Assembly: GCA_026986255.1 (NCBI GenBank)
Contig: JALSOX010000010.1
Coordinates: 1 to 16,013, forward strand
Source of the DNA: Desulfurococcales archaeon
GTDB taxonomy: Archaea > Thermoproteota > Thermoprotei_A > Sulfolobales > NBVN01
Direction of reading: 5' to 3'
Length of the DNA: 16,013 nucleotides
Shown here: positions 1 to 6,415 of the stretch, piece by piece
How the letters are laid out: every line of letters begins with the position of its first letter
Position numbering within the stretch: position 1 is the stretch's first letter
Made by a program: the position numbers and the translations under genes
Notes under the pieces: model-generated
What the model saw: only the letters and a program-made list of their open reading frames with translations
The model's database searches: none
What the model was told of the DNA's origin: nothing

Positions 1-1304
1 CTGACAACCATCGCTACGTCGGGTGCGCCGTACTTCCTCGCCAGCCTTAACGCTCCCTCCGCTAAGTCGTTGCCTATGCCTGACCTGTAGGCGGTTCTCC
101 ATACCAGCTCAACTATTGCTTCGGGGGTTCCCCACTCCGCCTTTAGGCCTCGGAGCGCCTCCTTCGGCACCTTACCCATCTCAACTAGCTCCATGAGTGT
201 CCCTATCGTGTGGCCCATGGATATCGTGTCTAGGCCGAGCTCGTTGCAGAGGAAGTTCGCCTTGCAGATCGCCTCCAAGTTATCGGTGCCTGTCTGCGCG
301 CCGAAGGCCCATATCGTCTCGTACTCGGGCCCGCCACCCTCGCCGCTGAAGGGCGAGTTCGTTACCTTAGCGTACCTTGCGCACCCTATTGGGCATCCCC
401 AGCAGATCTCCTCCTTCTGCTTGCCCCAGTCCACAAACTCCTTAGCCAGCCTCTCACCGCTTATCTTCTCCGCCCCTGGGAATACGCCCGTCTTGAAGTT
501 CCTCGTCGGGAATATCCCTGCCTTATTGATTATGTTCACCAGCACCGCCGTACCGAGCTTAGGTAGTGCCTCAGCCGTAACGGAGTTCTTCTTTATCTTA
601 TCCATAGCCTTAACTAAGGCATCCCTTAACTTGCTTGGGTCAGCCACCGGTAGCTTTCCATGACCCAGTACGGCAATGGCTTTGAGTTTCTTGGATCCCC
701 ATACTGCTCCATGCCCTCCCCTGCCTGCAGCCCTGTTCTTATCGTTCATTATTGACGCTATCCTAACTAAGTTTTCTCCGGCTGGCCCTATGCATGCTAC
801 CTTAATCTTCTTGGCCTCATCCTTACCCACCTCCGCCGCGAGCTCCTCCTGAATAGCGTCGGTTGTTGCGTGCACGTCCTTGCCCCAGAGATGCTTCGCG
901 TCTCTCAGCTCCACCCTCCCATCCCTAATCCATAGGTACACCGGCTCCTCTGACTTATCCTCAATTATGATGGCGTCAAAACCAGCGAACTTGAGCTCAG
1001 GCCCAAACTTCCCCCCGCTTTGAGAGTCGTGTATGGTGTTCGTGAGTGGAGACTTAGTTACTGAGGCCCACCTACCGGCTGAAGGCACCCCAGGTATCCC
1101 GGTTAATGGGCCCGTAGCGACTATCGCCTTATTTGACGGGCTTAGCGGGTCAACCTTTGGGTTAACCTCCTTGAGCATTAGGTATACTCCAAGCCCTCTC
1201 CCACCAATCCAGTTCTTGAGCACCTCCTCAGGAAGCTCCTCAATGCTTGCTTTACCTGACCATAAGTTAACTCTGAGTATTTTGCCTGCATAGCCTCCCA
1301 GCAA
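1..1304 (-). CDS. aor: aldehyde:ferredoxin oxidoreductase, tungsten type (N-terminal 434 residues; continues beyond left edge)
   Basis: This family oxidises aldehydes to carboxylic acids in the cytoplasm, passing electrons to ferredoxin through a tungsten-bispterin centre and a [4Fe-4S] cluster. My translation of the minus strand begins LLGGYAGKILRVNL, the usual family start. It contains RAAGRGGHGAVWGSKKLKA, a pterin-domain signature, and a CWGCPIGC motif giving Cys301, Cys304 and Cys308. That spacing matches the first three cluster ligands of Pyrococcus AOR; the fourth would lie outside the window. GPEYET follows the cysteine motif. I chose the TTG at 1304-1302 because the frame has no ATG before a stop at 1322-1320. 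A Shine-Dalgarno GAGGTG lies at 1318-1313, 8 bases upstream, and a TATA-like AT stretch at about 1340-1352. Family lengths are around 600 residues, so about a quarter to a third is missing here. The aldehyde substrate cannot be told from the sequence. The gene is divergent from a tfx-like regulator. Confidence 0.93.
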   Translation of the reverse strand, partial: MLGGYAGKILRVNLWSGKASIEELPEEVLKNWIGGRGLGVYLMLKEVNPKVDPLSPSNKAIVATGPLTGIPGVPSAGRWASVTKSPLTNTIHDSQSGGKFGPELKFAGFDAIIIEDKSEEPVYLWIRDGRVELRDAKHLWGKDVHATTDAIQEELAAEVGKDEAKKIKVACIGPAGENLVRIASIMNDKNRAAGRGGHGAVWGSKKLKAIAVLGHGKLPVADPSKLRDALVKAMDKIKKNSVTAEALPKLGTAVLVNIINKAGIFPTRNFKTGVFPGAEKISGERLAKEFVDWGKQKEEICWGCPIGCARYAKVTNSPFSGEGGGPEYETIWAFGAQTGTDNLEAICKANFLCNELGLDTISMGHTIGTLMELVEMGKVPKEALRGLKAEWGTPEAIVELVWRTAYRSGIGNDLAEGALRLARKYGAPDVAMVV

Positions 1305-1339
1305 GAATTGCGCACCTCTTCACGCTATAAGCGTTTGAA

Positions 1340-1369
1340 AAATTATTAATTTTCAGTAATGCATTATTG
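1340..1369. promoter_or_regulatory. oxidoreductase promoter with adjacent near-palindrome
   Basis: In the 181-bp gap between two divergent genes, the minus strand carries an AT-rich TATA-like stretch at 1340-1352, about 40 bases upstream of the TTG start. Directly upstream of it is CAGTAATGCATTATTG (1354-1369), a 16-bp palindrome with one mismatched pair and a perfect TAATGCATTA core. A dyad next to the promoter of a metabolic gene that faces a regulator gene suggests an operator. The operator role is inference. In an AT-rich gap a 10-bp palindrome can also occur by chance. Confidence 0.4.
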
Positions 1370-1485
1370 ATTAACATTCTACTTAAGGCTGTCAATTGAA
1401 TTCATTAAACAACCAGTCAGGTTTAAAGCACTATTTCTATGAAAATAATAGATGGCTTCCGAACCTACGCCATGGGTGTTGAGGC

Positions 1486-1917
1486 TTGCCCAGGAGGTAC
1501 GGTGATACGTACTTCACCGACACGCAGGTCAAGGTGCTTGAAATGTACTTCAGCGGGATGAAGGTTGATGAAATAGCTAGGAAGCTCGGCAAATCCAGAG
1601 CGGATATATACTTAATACTTAGGAGGGCTAAAAACGTAGTTAGGCGGTGCTCCAGGACGCTCGAGGTCTACGCCTCGGTGAGAGGATTCATTAACGTAGA
1701 CCTTGAGGCAGGGAGAGACGTGCTCTCAGCTATTGACGCTGTCTTAAGGGCGGCGGACGCACATAACATTAAGTTATCGGAGACCTCAGCCCAATTACTG
1801 ATGTCCCTCCTGAAGACTGCCGAGGCGTGCGACGGCATTGAGGGCCTCTCTCTCAAGCGCCCGATCGAAGCGAAGATAAGGAAAGAGGGTATCGTTCTCT
1901 TTAAGTGCGTTGCGTGA
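1486..1917 (+). CDS. tfx: Tfx-family DNA-binding transcriptional regulator
   Basis: The 143-residue protein matches the archaeal Tfx pattern. It has an N-terminal helix-turn-helix at about residues 10-50 (FTDTQVKVLEMYFSG...EIARKLGKSRADIY), followed by RRAKNVVRRCSRTL and a C-terminal domain of about 80 residues. Tfx of Methanothermobacter was described as a regulator of the molybdate-linked formylmethanofuran dehydrogenase operon. Here the gene is divergent from a predicted tungsten enzyme, which fits a metal- or cofactor-linked role, but that is inference. The start is TTG at 1486, because a stop at 1480-1482 closes the frame and no ATG or GTG precedes the HTH. The Shine-Dalgarno match is weak. 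TATA-like boxes lie at about 1421-1428 and 1441-1450. The gene ends 18 bp before the convergent aldo/keto reductase gene. Confidence 0.82.
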   Translation: MPRRYGDTYFTDTQVKVLEMYFSGMKVDEIARKLGKSRADIYLILRRAKNVVRRCSRTLEVYASVRGFINVDLEAGRDVLSAIDAVLRAADAHNIKLSETSAQLLMSLLKTAEACDGIEGLSLKRPIEAKIRKEGIVLFKCVA

Positions 1918-1935
1918 TGTGACGTGGTACCCTAA

Positions 1936-2895
1936 TCACCAGGTTACCCTGCTTATCCTTAGGTTCCTGCCCGCCTCCTCCAGTAGTAGCCAGTCCTCCG
2001 TGCTTAGGTACCAGTCCTCACCAGCCAAGGCGTTATCCTCAACCTGCTTCTCGTTCTTCGCACCAGGTATCACTATGACGGTGTCGGATGCCTGAATTAA
2101 CCACTTAAGCGCCACCTGAGCTGGGGTTTTTCCGTACTTCCTTGCGATTTCAAGGAGTTTCTTCACTAGGGTGTTGTAGATGATCCTGAAGTTATCTGCT
2201 TGGAAGAGCGGGTCGGCCTGCCTCACGTCGTTGAATTCGGGGAGGTTACCTGGCGTGTACTTCCCTGTTAGGACTCCCTTAGCTAGGGGTGACCACGCTA
2301 TTATTGAGAGTCCCTCGGCTTCTGCGTACGGTATTATCTCCTTCTCCGCGTCCCGCTCCACCAGGTTGTACCTAACCTGATTACTCACTACGTCCTCCCT
2401 AGCTAGGCACGCCCTAGCAGAGTCCAGCAACTCTGGCGGAAAGTTGCTCACGCCTATGGCTTTAATCATGCCTAGGTCAACTAGTTTCTCTAGCGCGCGC
2501 ATGTATTCACACGTCGGTATGTTGTGCCATGCCGGTGGCCAATGAACCTGCATGAGGTCTACCACATCCATACCTAACCTCCTAAGCGACCTCCGCGTGG
2601 CCTTAAACACGTCCCCGTACGCTAGGAACTCGCCAGGTATTTTGGTTGCGATTACGAAGTGCTCCCTAGCGCCCAGCTCCCTAATCGCGCGGCCCACGAA
2701 CTCCTCGCTCATACCCTGCCCGTAAACCATGGCGGTATCTATGAAGTTGATGCCTACCTCTAACGCCTTAGCCACTATTTTCTTGGCCGTGGCGTAGTCC
2801 TTAACCCCCCAAGCGTCGCTGAATTGCCACGTACCTAAACCAACCACGGTTACCTTAATTCTGGATGAGCCAAGCTCTCGTTTCCCTAGCACCAT
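1936..2895 (-). CDS. aldo/keto reductase
   Basis: This is a 319-residue cytoplasmic NAD(P)H-dependent oxidoreductase of the (beta/alpha)8 aldo/keto reductase family, which interconverts carbonyls and alcohols. The catalytic tetrad is complete: Asp53 and Tyr58 in FIDTAMVYG, Lys85 in ATKIPG and His118 in QVHWPP. GVSNFPPELL, SNQVRYNLVER and IAWSPLAKGVLTGKY are typical later motifs, and IPGAKNEKQVEDN near the end is the usual cofactor-binding segment. The length is full for the family. The start is ATG at 2895, with a TATA-like element around 2930-2938 (minus strand) and almost no Shine-Dalgarno, consistent with a short-leader transcript. The physiological substrate is unknown. Proximity to the aldehyde oxidoreductase may mean shared aldehyde metabolism, but the two genes are not in one operon. 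Confidence 0.92.
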   Translation of the reverse strand: MVLGKRELGSSRIKVTVVGLGTWQFSDAWGVKDYATAKKIVAKALEVGINFIDTAMVYGQGMSEEFVGRAIRELGAREHFVIATKIPGEFLAYGDVFKATRRSLRRLGMDVVDLMQVHWPPAWHNIPTCEYMRALEKLVDLGMIKAIGVSNFPPELLDSARACLAREDVVSNQVRYNLVERDAEKEIIPYAEAEGLSIIAWSPLAKGVLTGKYTPGNLPEFNDVRQADPLFQADNFRIIYNTLVKKLLEIARKYGKTPAQVALKWLIQASDTVIVIPGAKNEKQVEDNALAGEDWYLSTEDWLLLEEAGRNLRISRVTW

Positions 2896-2986
2896 CCAGG
2901 AATAACCCTGTTATGCTTAGGTGCGGGCAGTAAAAACGCTTATGTAGCGATGCCTTAAGGGTGCCATGTTTACCCCATCTTCTCGC

Positions 2987-3005
2987 TTTTACAGTAACTG
3001 TAAAA
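2987..3005. repeat. perfect 9-bp inverted repeat (TTTTACAGT-A-ACTGTAAAA)
   Basis: TTTTACAGT (2987-2995) and ACTGTAAAA (2997-3005) are perfect inverted arms around one base. The dyad lies between the IS right end (3033) and the aldo/keto reductase promoter, roughly 90-110 bp upstream of that gene's ATG. It could be a regulator site for the reductase or a hairpin ending transcription out of the IS. The short AT-rich arms make a strong RNA terminator less likely. Confidence 0.5.
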
Positions 3006-3032
3006 CAAGTAAACTTAACCCTTGGAACCTAG

Positions 3033-3229
3033 TAGTGGTTGCCCGTGCACTATCTTTTGGAAACTATCGATATTTTGAAAACTTGCACGGGCTTCCCCCT
3101 CAACCACCTCATCTCCGTCGGTGGTTCATTGGGAGCTACATCGACGGCTACCACTGGAGCCGCCTTACGGTGGATTAGATATATTCTCCCGCCTCTGATG
3201 GCTACCATGCCGTCATTGAGGCGGGAGAA
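3033..3229 (-). ncRNA. predicted omega-RNA (TnpB guide-RNA scaffold) at the IS right end
   Basis: On the minus strand the 3' end of tnpB and the bases after it can fold strongly. A 12-bp perfect stem pairs 3184-3195 (TTCTCCCGCCTC) with 3218-3229. A terminal hairpin has two nested stems: GTGGTTG at 3035-3041 with 3101-3107, and GCCCGTGC at 3041-3048 with 3085-3092 (one shared base at the junction). TnpB omega-RNAs are known to overlap the 3' end of tnpB and to end at the element boundary, so that flanking DNA supplies the guide. The guide would then start around 3032 and run leftward. Retention of the same stems in the module at 15742-15949 supports an RNA role. The 5' end is estimated from the outermost stem. 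Confidence 0.65.
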
Positions 3230-4276
3230 AAGATTTAGGCAAGCAACATACTGTGCATTGAATGTGAACCCGCATCTCCTGCATTTGAATGTCTCTTTAT
3301 CAACTCTATTCCTTCTATCAACGTAGTTGCATAGCGGACATGCAATTGATGACTTCTTGGCATCTAATTCAAGTACATTTAATCCTCTCTCACAGAACTT
3401 GTAGTCAATATACATTATGAATCTACGGTACGGGAACGTTGATAACCTATAGTTCAATTGCTTATTCTTCCCTCTATTATTGAGCTTTAAATCTCTAAGG
3501 TTCTCTCTAATAAGGTCAGCATTGTATTGTCTAGCAATCTCAGCCAATAGGGTTGTTATCTTCCTTAATCTATCTTCTACACGTTTTCTTTCACGACGAC
3601 CGTACTTAGCTAGAAGCTTATCTCTAAGCTTCTGGTTCTTCACTCTCTTCTGTATACTCTTCCTAATCCTTCTGTAATTGGTTCGTATCCTCCTAATCTC
3701 GTGTCTTATCGAGAATAGTATAGCCTTTTGTTTATCATAGTCTATGAGTAAGCAGTCAATACTATCCTCATTAATATCTATGAAGAGTTTGTTCCTATGC
3801 TTTTTCACTTCAACGTTTCTACGTATTGTTAAGAGGAGATATATCTCATCTTCATCAACTAGTATCTTCGAGTTACCTAGCTTAGCTCCTAAAATCTCTC
3901 TTTTTGCGTACTCATATTCCATTACCAGGAATCTAAGGTAAACACCATTACCCTTTGATACAGTTAGTACTGAGAAGCCATGCTTCTTTTTAAGCCTATA
4001 AGTGTCAATGTGTAGTTCTACAACCTTGTTATCCTCTACACTTGGTGGTGAAGGCTGTGATACTTTCTTCTTTTTCTTCTCTGGTAACCGCTTCCATTTG
4101 TTTAGTAGTTTTCTGTAGCTACGGTACATTGCTAGTGCTCTCTTGTATGCTTCCTGAACAAACTTATTGTGTAGATGTGGATACTTCTCTCTCAGCAATC
4201 TATAGCATAGCTCGTGTGCTTTCCTCCTACTACGTACATCGTTCTCAATGATAATGCTTAGTGCCTTCTTTATCAT
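3050..4276 (-). CDS. tnpB: TnpB, IS607-associated RuvC-like RNA-guided nuclease, probably impaired
   Basis: TnpB proteins are omega-RNA-guided DNA nucleases encoded by IS200/605 and IS607 elements. From the ATG at 4276 there are 408 residues. I see RuvC-I Asp167 (FIDINEDSID), RuvC-II Glu258 (IRENLRDLK) and a zinc finger (Cys313, Cys316, Cys332, Cys335). The RuvC-III site normally begins with Asp (family pattern DRDxNAAxN or similar). Here it reads FTFNAQYVACLN, so Asn340 (AAT) stands at the expected Asp. The frame stays open 32 codons upstream to 4372 and encodes what looks like the normal TnpB N-terminus (KTIKLKLIPLTRSDKNQLF), but without an ATG, GTG or TTG. The only possible start there is an ATT overlapping the tnpA stop. 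The natural protein is therefore probably about 440 residues, made from a non-standard start, or a version lacking its first strand. Confidence 0.88.
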   Translation of the reverse strand: MIKKALSIIIENDVRSRRKAHELCYRLLREKYPHLHNKFVQEAYKRALAMYRSYRKLLNKWKRLPEKKKKKVSQPSPPSVEDNKVVELHIDTYRLKKKHGFSVLTVSKGNGVYLRFLVMEYEYAKREILGAKLGNSKILVDEDEIYLLLTIRRNVEVKKHRNKLFIDINEDSIDCLLIDYDKQKAILFSIRHEIRRIRTNYRRIRKSIQKRVKNQKLRDKLLAKYGRRERKRVEDRLRKITTLLAEIARQYNADLIRENLRDLKLNNRGKNKQLNYRLSTFPYRRFIMYIDYKFCERGLNVLELDAKKSSIACPLCNYVDRRNRVDKETFKCRRCGFTFNAQYVACLNLFSRLNDGMVAIRGGRIYLIHRKAAPVVAVDVAPNEPPTEMRWLRGKPVQVFKISIVSKR

Positions 4277-4367
4277 TGTTGTATAGTCGTTTAGGAGAGA
4301 GAATAGTTGGTTCTTATCACTTCTTGTTAGTGGTATGAGTTTAAGTTTAATTGTTTTCTCAATTGTT

Positions 4368-4985
4368 TTAATCGTCTCTTACCACCTCCTCTATAACCTT
4401 TCTTATCCTCCTAAACTTCTGTGAACGCTTACCATAGATTCTAGCGGCAAAGCTAATGACTATGGAGACGAAATCCTCGATGAGTTCCTCCATGTAACCT
4501 TTCTCACTCTCCTCAACAACCTCTACTCTAACATCGTGTGACTCAAAATATCTCCTGAGATAATCAAACCCAAACCTAGTAAGCCTATCCTTGAACTCAA
4601 CAACCACTATATCAACTTGCCTACTCTCAACTAATTTGAAGAGTTTAAGCAACCCATTTCTATCTTCCTTTAACCCACTAGCAACATCAGTTATCACATC
4701 AACAACCTTGTATCCTTTAGCGGAGCAATAGCTTCTCAACCTCTCAACTTGCCTATCAAGATTACCATCCTTCTTCTGCTTATGGGAACTTACACGAGCA
4801 TAGATTACTGCTCTAACCTCTCTAGGTTTTTCTCCTAGAAAGTGTTTAAGCTCACTCTCAGGTATCATCCAGAGCTTACCAATCCTCCTAGCTCTCAGCT
4901 TACCAGCTTTAATCCACTTCCTAACAACAACGCTAGAGACATTCAACATCCTAGCAACTTCAGAAACTCTATACAACCGCTCCAT
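4368..4985 (-). CDS. tnpA: IS607-family serine transposase TnpA
   Basis: This 205-residue recombinase catalyses IS607-type transposition through a serine nucleophile. A MerR-like helix-turn-helix occupies residues 4-48 (YRVSEVARMLNVSSVVVRKW), followed by a serine-resolvase catalytic domain. YARVSSHKQ gives Arg64 and the nucleophile Ser66, and FKDRLTRFG gives the Asp133/Arg134/Arg137 motif. The C-terminal segment is short and basic, as usual for IS607. The length is normal and I see no frameshift, so the protein looks intact. The start is ATG at 4985, with GAGGAG two bases upstream and an AT-rich TATA-like stretch at about 5013-5023. Its TAA stop overlaps the ATT that would begin the full tnpB frame. 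Changing that T to G would restore both an ATG for tnpB and a tnpA frame three codons longer. Confidence 0.95.
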   Translation of the reverse strand: MERLYRVSEVARMLNVSSVVVRKWIKAGKLRARRIGKLWMIPESELKHFLGEKPREVRAVIYARVSSHKQKKDGNLDRQVERLRSYCSAKGYKVVDVITDVASGLKEDRNGLLKLFKLVESRQVDIVVVEFKDRLTRFGFDYLRRYFESHDVRVEVVEESEKGYMEELIEDFVSIVISFAARIYGKRSQKFRRIRKVIEEVVRDD

Positions 4986-5004
4986 CTCTCCTCAATAATA
5001 AATG

Positions 5005-5040
5005 AAGTTTCTAAAATATTTAAAAGTTTCTATAGTTTCC
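5005..5040 (-). repeat. IS left-end subterminal repeats (AGTTTCT family)
   Basis: AGTTTCT occurs at 5006-5012 and 5025-5031, and AGTTTCC at 5034-5040. Read inward on the minus strand, the block begins GGAAACTAT and ends TAGAAACTT. It resembles the inward plus-strand sequence of the right end from 3059 (GGAAACTATCG...). These are probably TnpA recognition sites. The same block holds the likely tnpA promoter. Confidence 0.6.
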
Positions 5041-5056
5041 GAAAAACTCTAAATAC

Positions 5057-5578
5057 TCAAATAAGCAAATAGTCCTTGACCTCACAGAATTTCAAACCCT
5101 TCAACTCTAAGCTCCTCAATGGTTTCGACAGCGTCATCAATTCCCGCGGGGTTATCCTGGAAATCACTACTAGTTGGGAGGCCTTAATCCTTGACGCGAT
5201 AACGGGGAGGAGCATTCTGACCTTACCGTCACCGCACTTGTGGTAGTCATCGAGCACGAGGACAACGCCAGCCTTGTCCATGCCCTCCACTAGTAGGTGC
5301 GCTAGGAGGCCATCATCGCGCTCACCCCTCCGTAACGCGTCAATCAGCGCTACATAACCCCTCCTCTCAAGGGCTGACGCCGCATGCCTCAGGAAGGAGT
5401 AATAATCCTCAAGGCCTGTGAACTCATACCATATAACCTTACCTGTTAACCCGTACCTGTACACGTACTCAGTGACGAGCGAGGTTTTACCAACGCCTGA
5501 GACGCCGGTGACGATGACCGCGCCGGGTAAGCTCTCCCGCAGTATTTTAAGGTCATTCTCCCTCCCCACGAAGATCAT
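5057..5578 (-). pseudogene. P-loop ATPase (archaeal ATPase/STAND-like), C-terminally truncated at the IS
   Basis: The 173 residues form the N-terminal half of an archaeal-type P-loop ATPase. FVGRENDLKILRESL is the usual opening, GVSGVGKTS (25-33) is Walker A, VVLVLDD (105-111) is Walker B, and VVISR (137-141) is a sensor-like segment. LKGLKFCEVKDYLL resembles the linker before the C-terminal helical/winged-helix part. That part is missing. The frame runs 1-2 codons into the IS left end and stops at 5057. The lost half is not on the far side of the IS: the minus strand beyond 3033 has stops and no ATPase-like sequence. Insertion was therefore accompanied by a deletion or rearrangement. ATG at 5578 follows repeat R1 directly, so its promoter may lie in the repeat. 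Proteins of this family are often paired with regulators; the function here is unknown and probably lost. Confidence 0.72.
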
Positions 5579-5591
5579 TAGTCGCGGGGGC

Positions 5592-5850
5592 AGTATAGGT
5601 TTTGGTGATTAGAGGGAAAGTTTATGTGGGTTTCTGGTGTGTTTTCTTTTTGGTGTCTTGCGGGGTGATGGGAGCGTTGCTCCAAGCCCCGCAAGGCGTG
5701 TCCCCGTAGATGGGAGGGTCGTTCCGTTACCCTCGACAGCCACCCATGACCCCACACGGGCACAAAACCCGTATGGGCGAGGCGGAACTCCCTAGGCGCG
5801 ACCACGAACCCACATAAAATGACTGGAATGACCACCTAGGGAGAAACGGT
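5592..5850 (-). repeat. structured repeat R1 (MITE-like, copy 1)
   Basis: This 259-bp block is homologous to R2 at 14072-14372 in the opposite orientation. It is bounded by perfect 12-bp inverted repeats, TTTATGTGGGTT (5621-5632) and AACCCACATAAA (5807-5818). Outside the right arm lies CCTAGGGAGAAACGGT (5835-5850), which matches R2 at 15 of 16 bases. Inside are strong hairpins. CTTGCGGGG (5657-5665) pairs with CCCCGCAAG (5687-5695) and encloses GGAGC/GCTCC (5671-5675/5679-5683). A second hairpin pairs 5751-5760 with 5768-5777. It fills the space between the ATPase start and the regulator gene. It may be a non-autonomous mobile element, a structured RNA, or a degenerate transposase tail; no complete gene is evident. 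Confidence 0.7.
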
Positions 5851-6257
5851 GGGGCGTCGTAAGACAGCACTAGCGCCCTGTTGGCCTCTTCACGGCATTC
5901 CTCCCCAACCATGCCTAAGTCATTAAGCAGTACCCTGGGTGTTGGGTACCCAGCCATGAGGGTTAAAGCCTTCTTGGTTAACCTGTATACCTTCAAGTTC
6001 CTGTCGCCGTAGCGAACCCATGAATACTTCACTAACCCATACTCTTTAAGTCTCCTCAGCTTCCTTGAAACCACGGATTCGTCCGTTCCAGTAACCTCAG
6101 CTATTTGACGCGGGCTTAACTCACCAACTGATAACGCCCCGATTATCTTGAGGACAACCTTACTTGACAGTAACTTCAACAGGGTGGAGACCTTGCTCAG
6201 ATCCTCCACGGCTTCCACGCCGTCGGAAACCACGAACTCTACACCATCCGAGCCCAT
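5727..6257 (-). CDS. ArsR-like winged-helix transcriptional regulator with repeat-derived C-terminus
   Basis: Of the 176 residues, about 28-98 form a winged helix-turn-helix. The segment runs LLSSKVVLKIIGALSV..., PRQIAEVTGTDESVVSRKLRRLKEYGLVKY, then a wing (VRYGDRNLKVYRLT). This is the ArsR-like architecture of archaeal DNA-binding repressors. From about residue 136 (coordinate 5850) the frame enters repeat R1, so the last 40 residues (RWSFQSFYVG... to GGCRG) come from repeat sequence and are probably not native. A TATA-like CTTTTAAAGC at about 6283-6292 lies some 30 bp upstream of the ATG (6257), giving a near-leaderless transcript. It may once have regulated the ATPase gene immediately downstream on the same strand. 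Its ligand and targets are unknown. Confidence 0.75.
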   Translation of the reverse strand: MGSDGVEFVVSDGVEAVEDLSKVSTLLKLLSSKVVLKIIGALSVGELSPRQIAEVTGTDESVVSRKLRRLKEYGLVKYSWVRYGDRNLKVYRLTKKALTLMAGYPTPRVLLNDLGMVGEECREEANRALVLSYDAPPFLPRWSFQSFYVGSWSRLGSSASPIRVLCPCGVMGGCRG

Positions 6258-6415
6258 CCTTTAATGACATACTTGTTTATCTGCTTTAAAAGTTTAACAG
6301 TAAAACCTTAATTACCTATTAAAGCACGAAGCCCGCCACCCTAAAAGTTGTGGATGAACAGAGGTGCGCAGGAACACGTTACAGCAAAAACAAGCTCAGG
6401 GGGTTGGGGAACACG

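Larger units (their letters stand above)
3033..5063 (-). mobile_element. IS607-type insertion sequence (tnpA + tnpB + omega-RNA-like right end)
   Basis: The element is about 2.0 kb and clearly more AT-rich than its neighbours. It encodes a MerR-HTH/serine recombinase transposase and a TnpB protein in the same direction, the IS607 layout. The right boundary (3033) is set by comparison with a related module at 15742, where identity begins at TAGTGGTTGCCCGTGC. The left boundary (about 5063) is where the ATPase-like coding sequence stops. Just inside both ends lie similar inward-facing strings: GGAAACTAT...ATATTTTAGAAACTT on the minus strand from 5040, and GGAAACTATCGATATTTTG on the plus strand from 3059. 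The left end also has three AGTTTC[TC] copies at 5006, 5025 and 5034, probably recombinase-binding repeats. Exact end bases are uncertain by several nucleotides. Confidence 0.85.

Noticed and set aside
193..1293. Plus-strand open frames opposite the oxidoreductase
   Set aside because: They are antisense to a well-matched aldehyde:ferredoxin oxidoreductase and show no family resemblance or ribosome-binding site.
1105..1917. 62-residue antisense frame in the tfx gene and similar short frames elsewhere
   Set aside because: All are shadows of convincingly annotated genes in another frame.
3033..3033. A target in this window for the predicted omega-RNA guides
   Set aside because: By eye I found no second copy of the bases adjacent to 3033 or 15742 within the window; a genome search would be needed.
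5578..5835. 85-residue minus-strand frame within repeat R1
   Set aside because: It lies wholly in the structured repeat, overlaps the regulator's tail in another frame, and looks low in complexity; I treat it as a by-product of the repeat.
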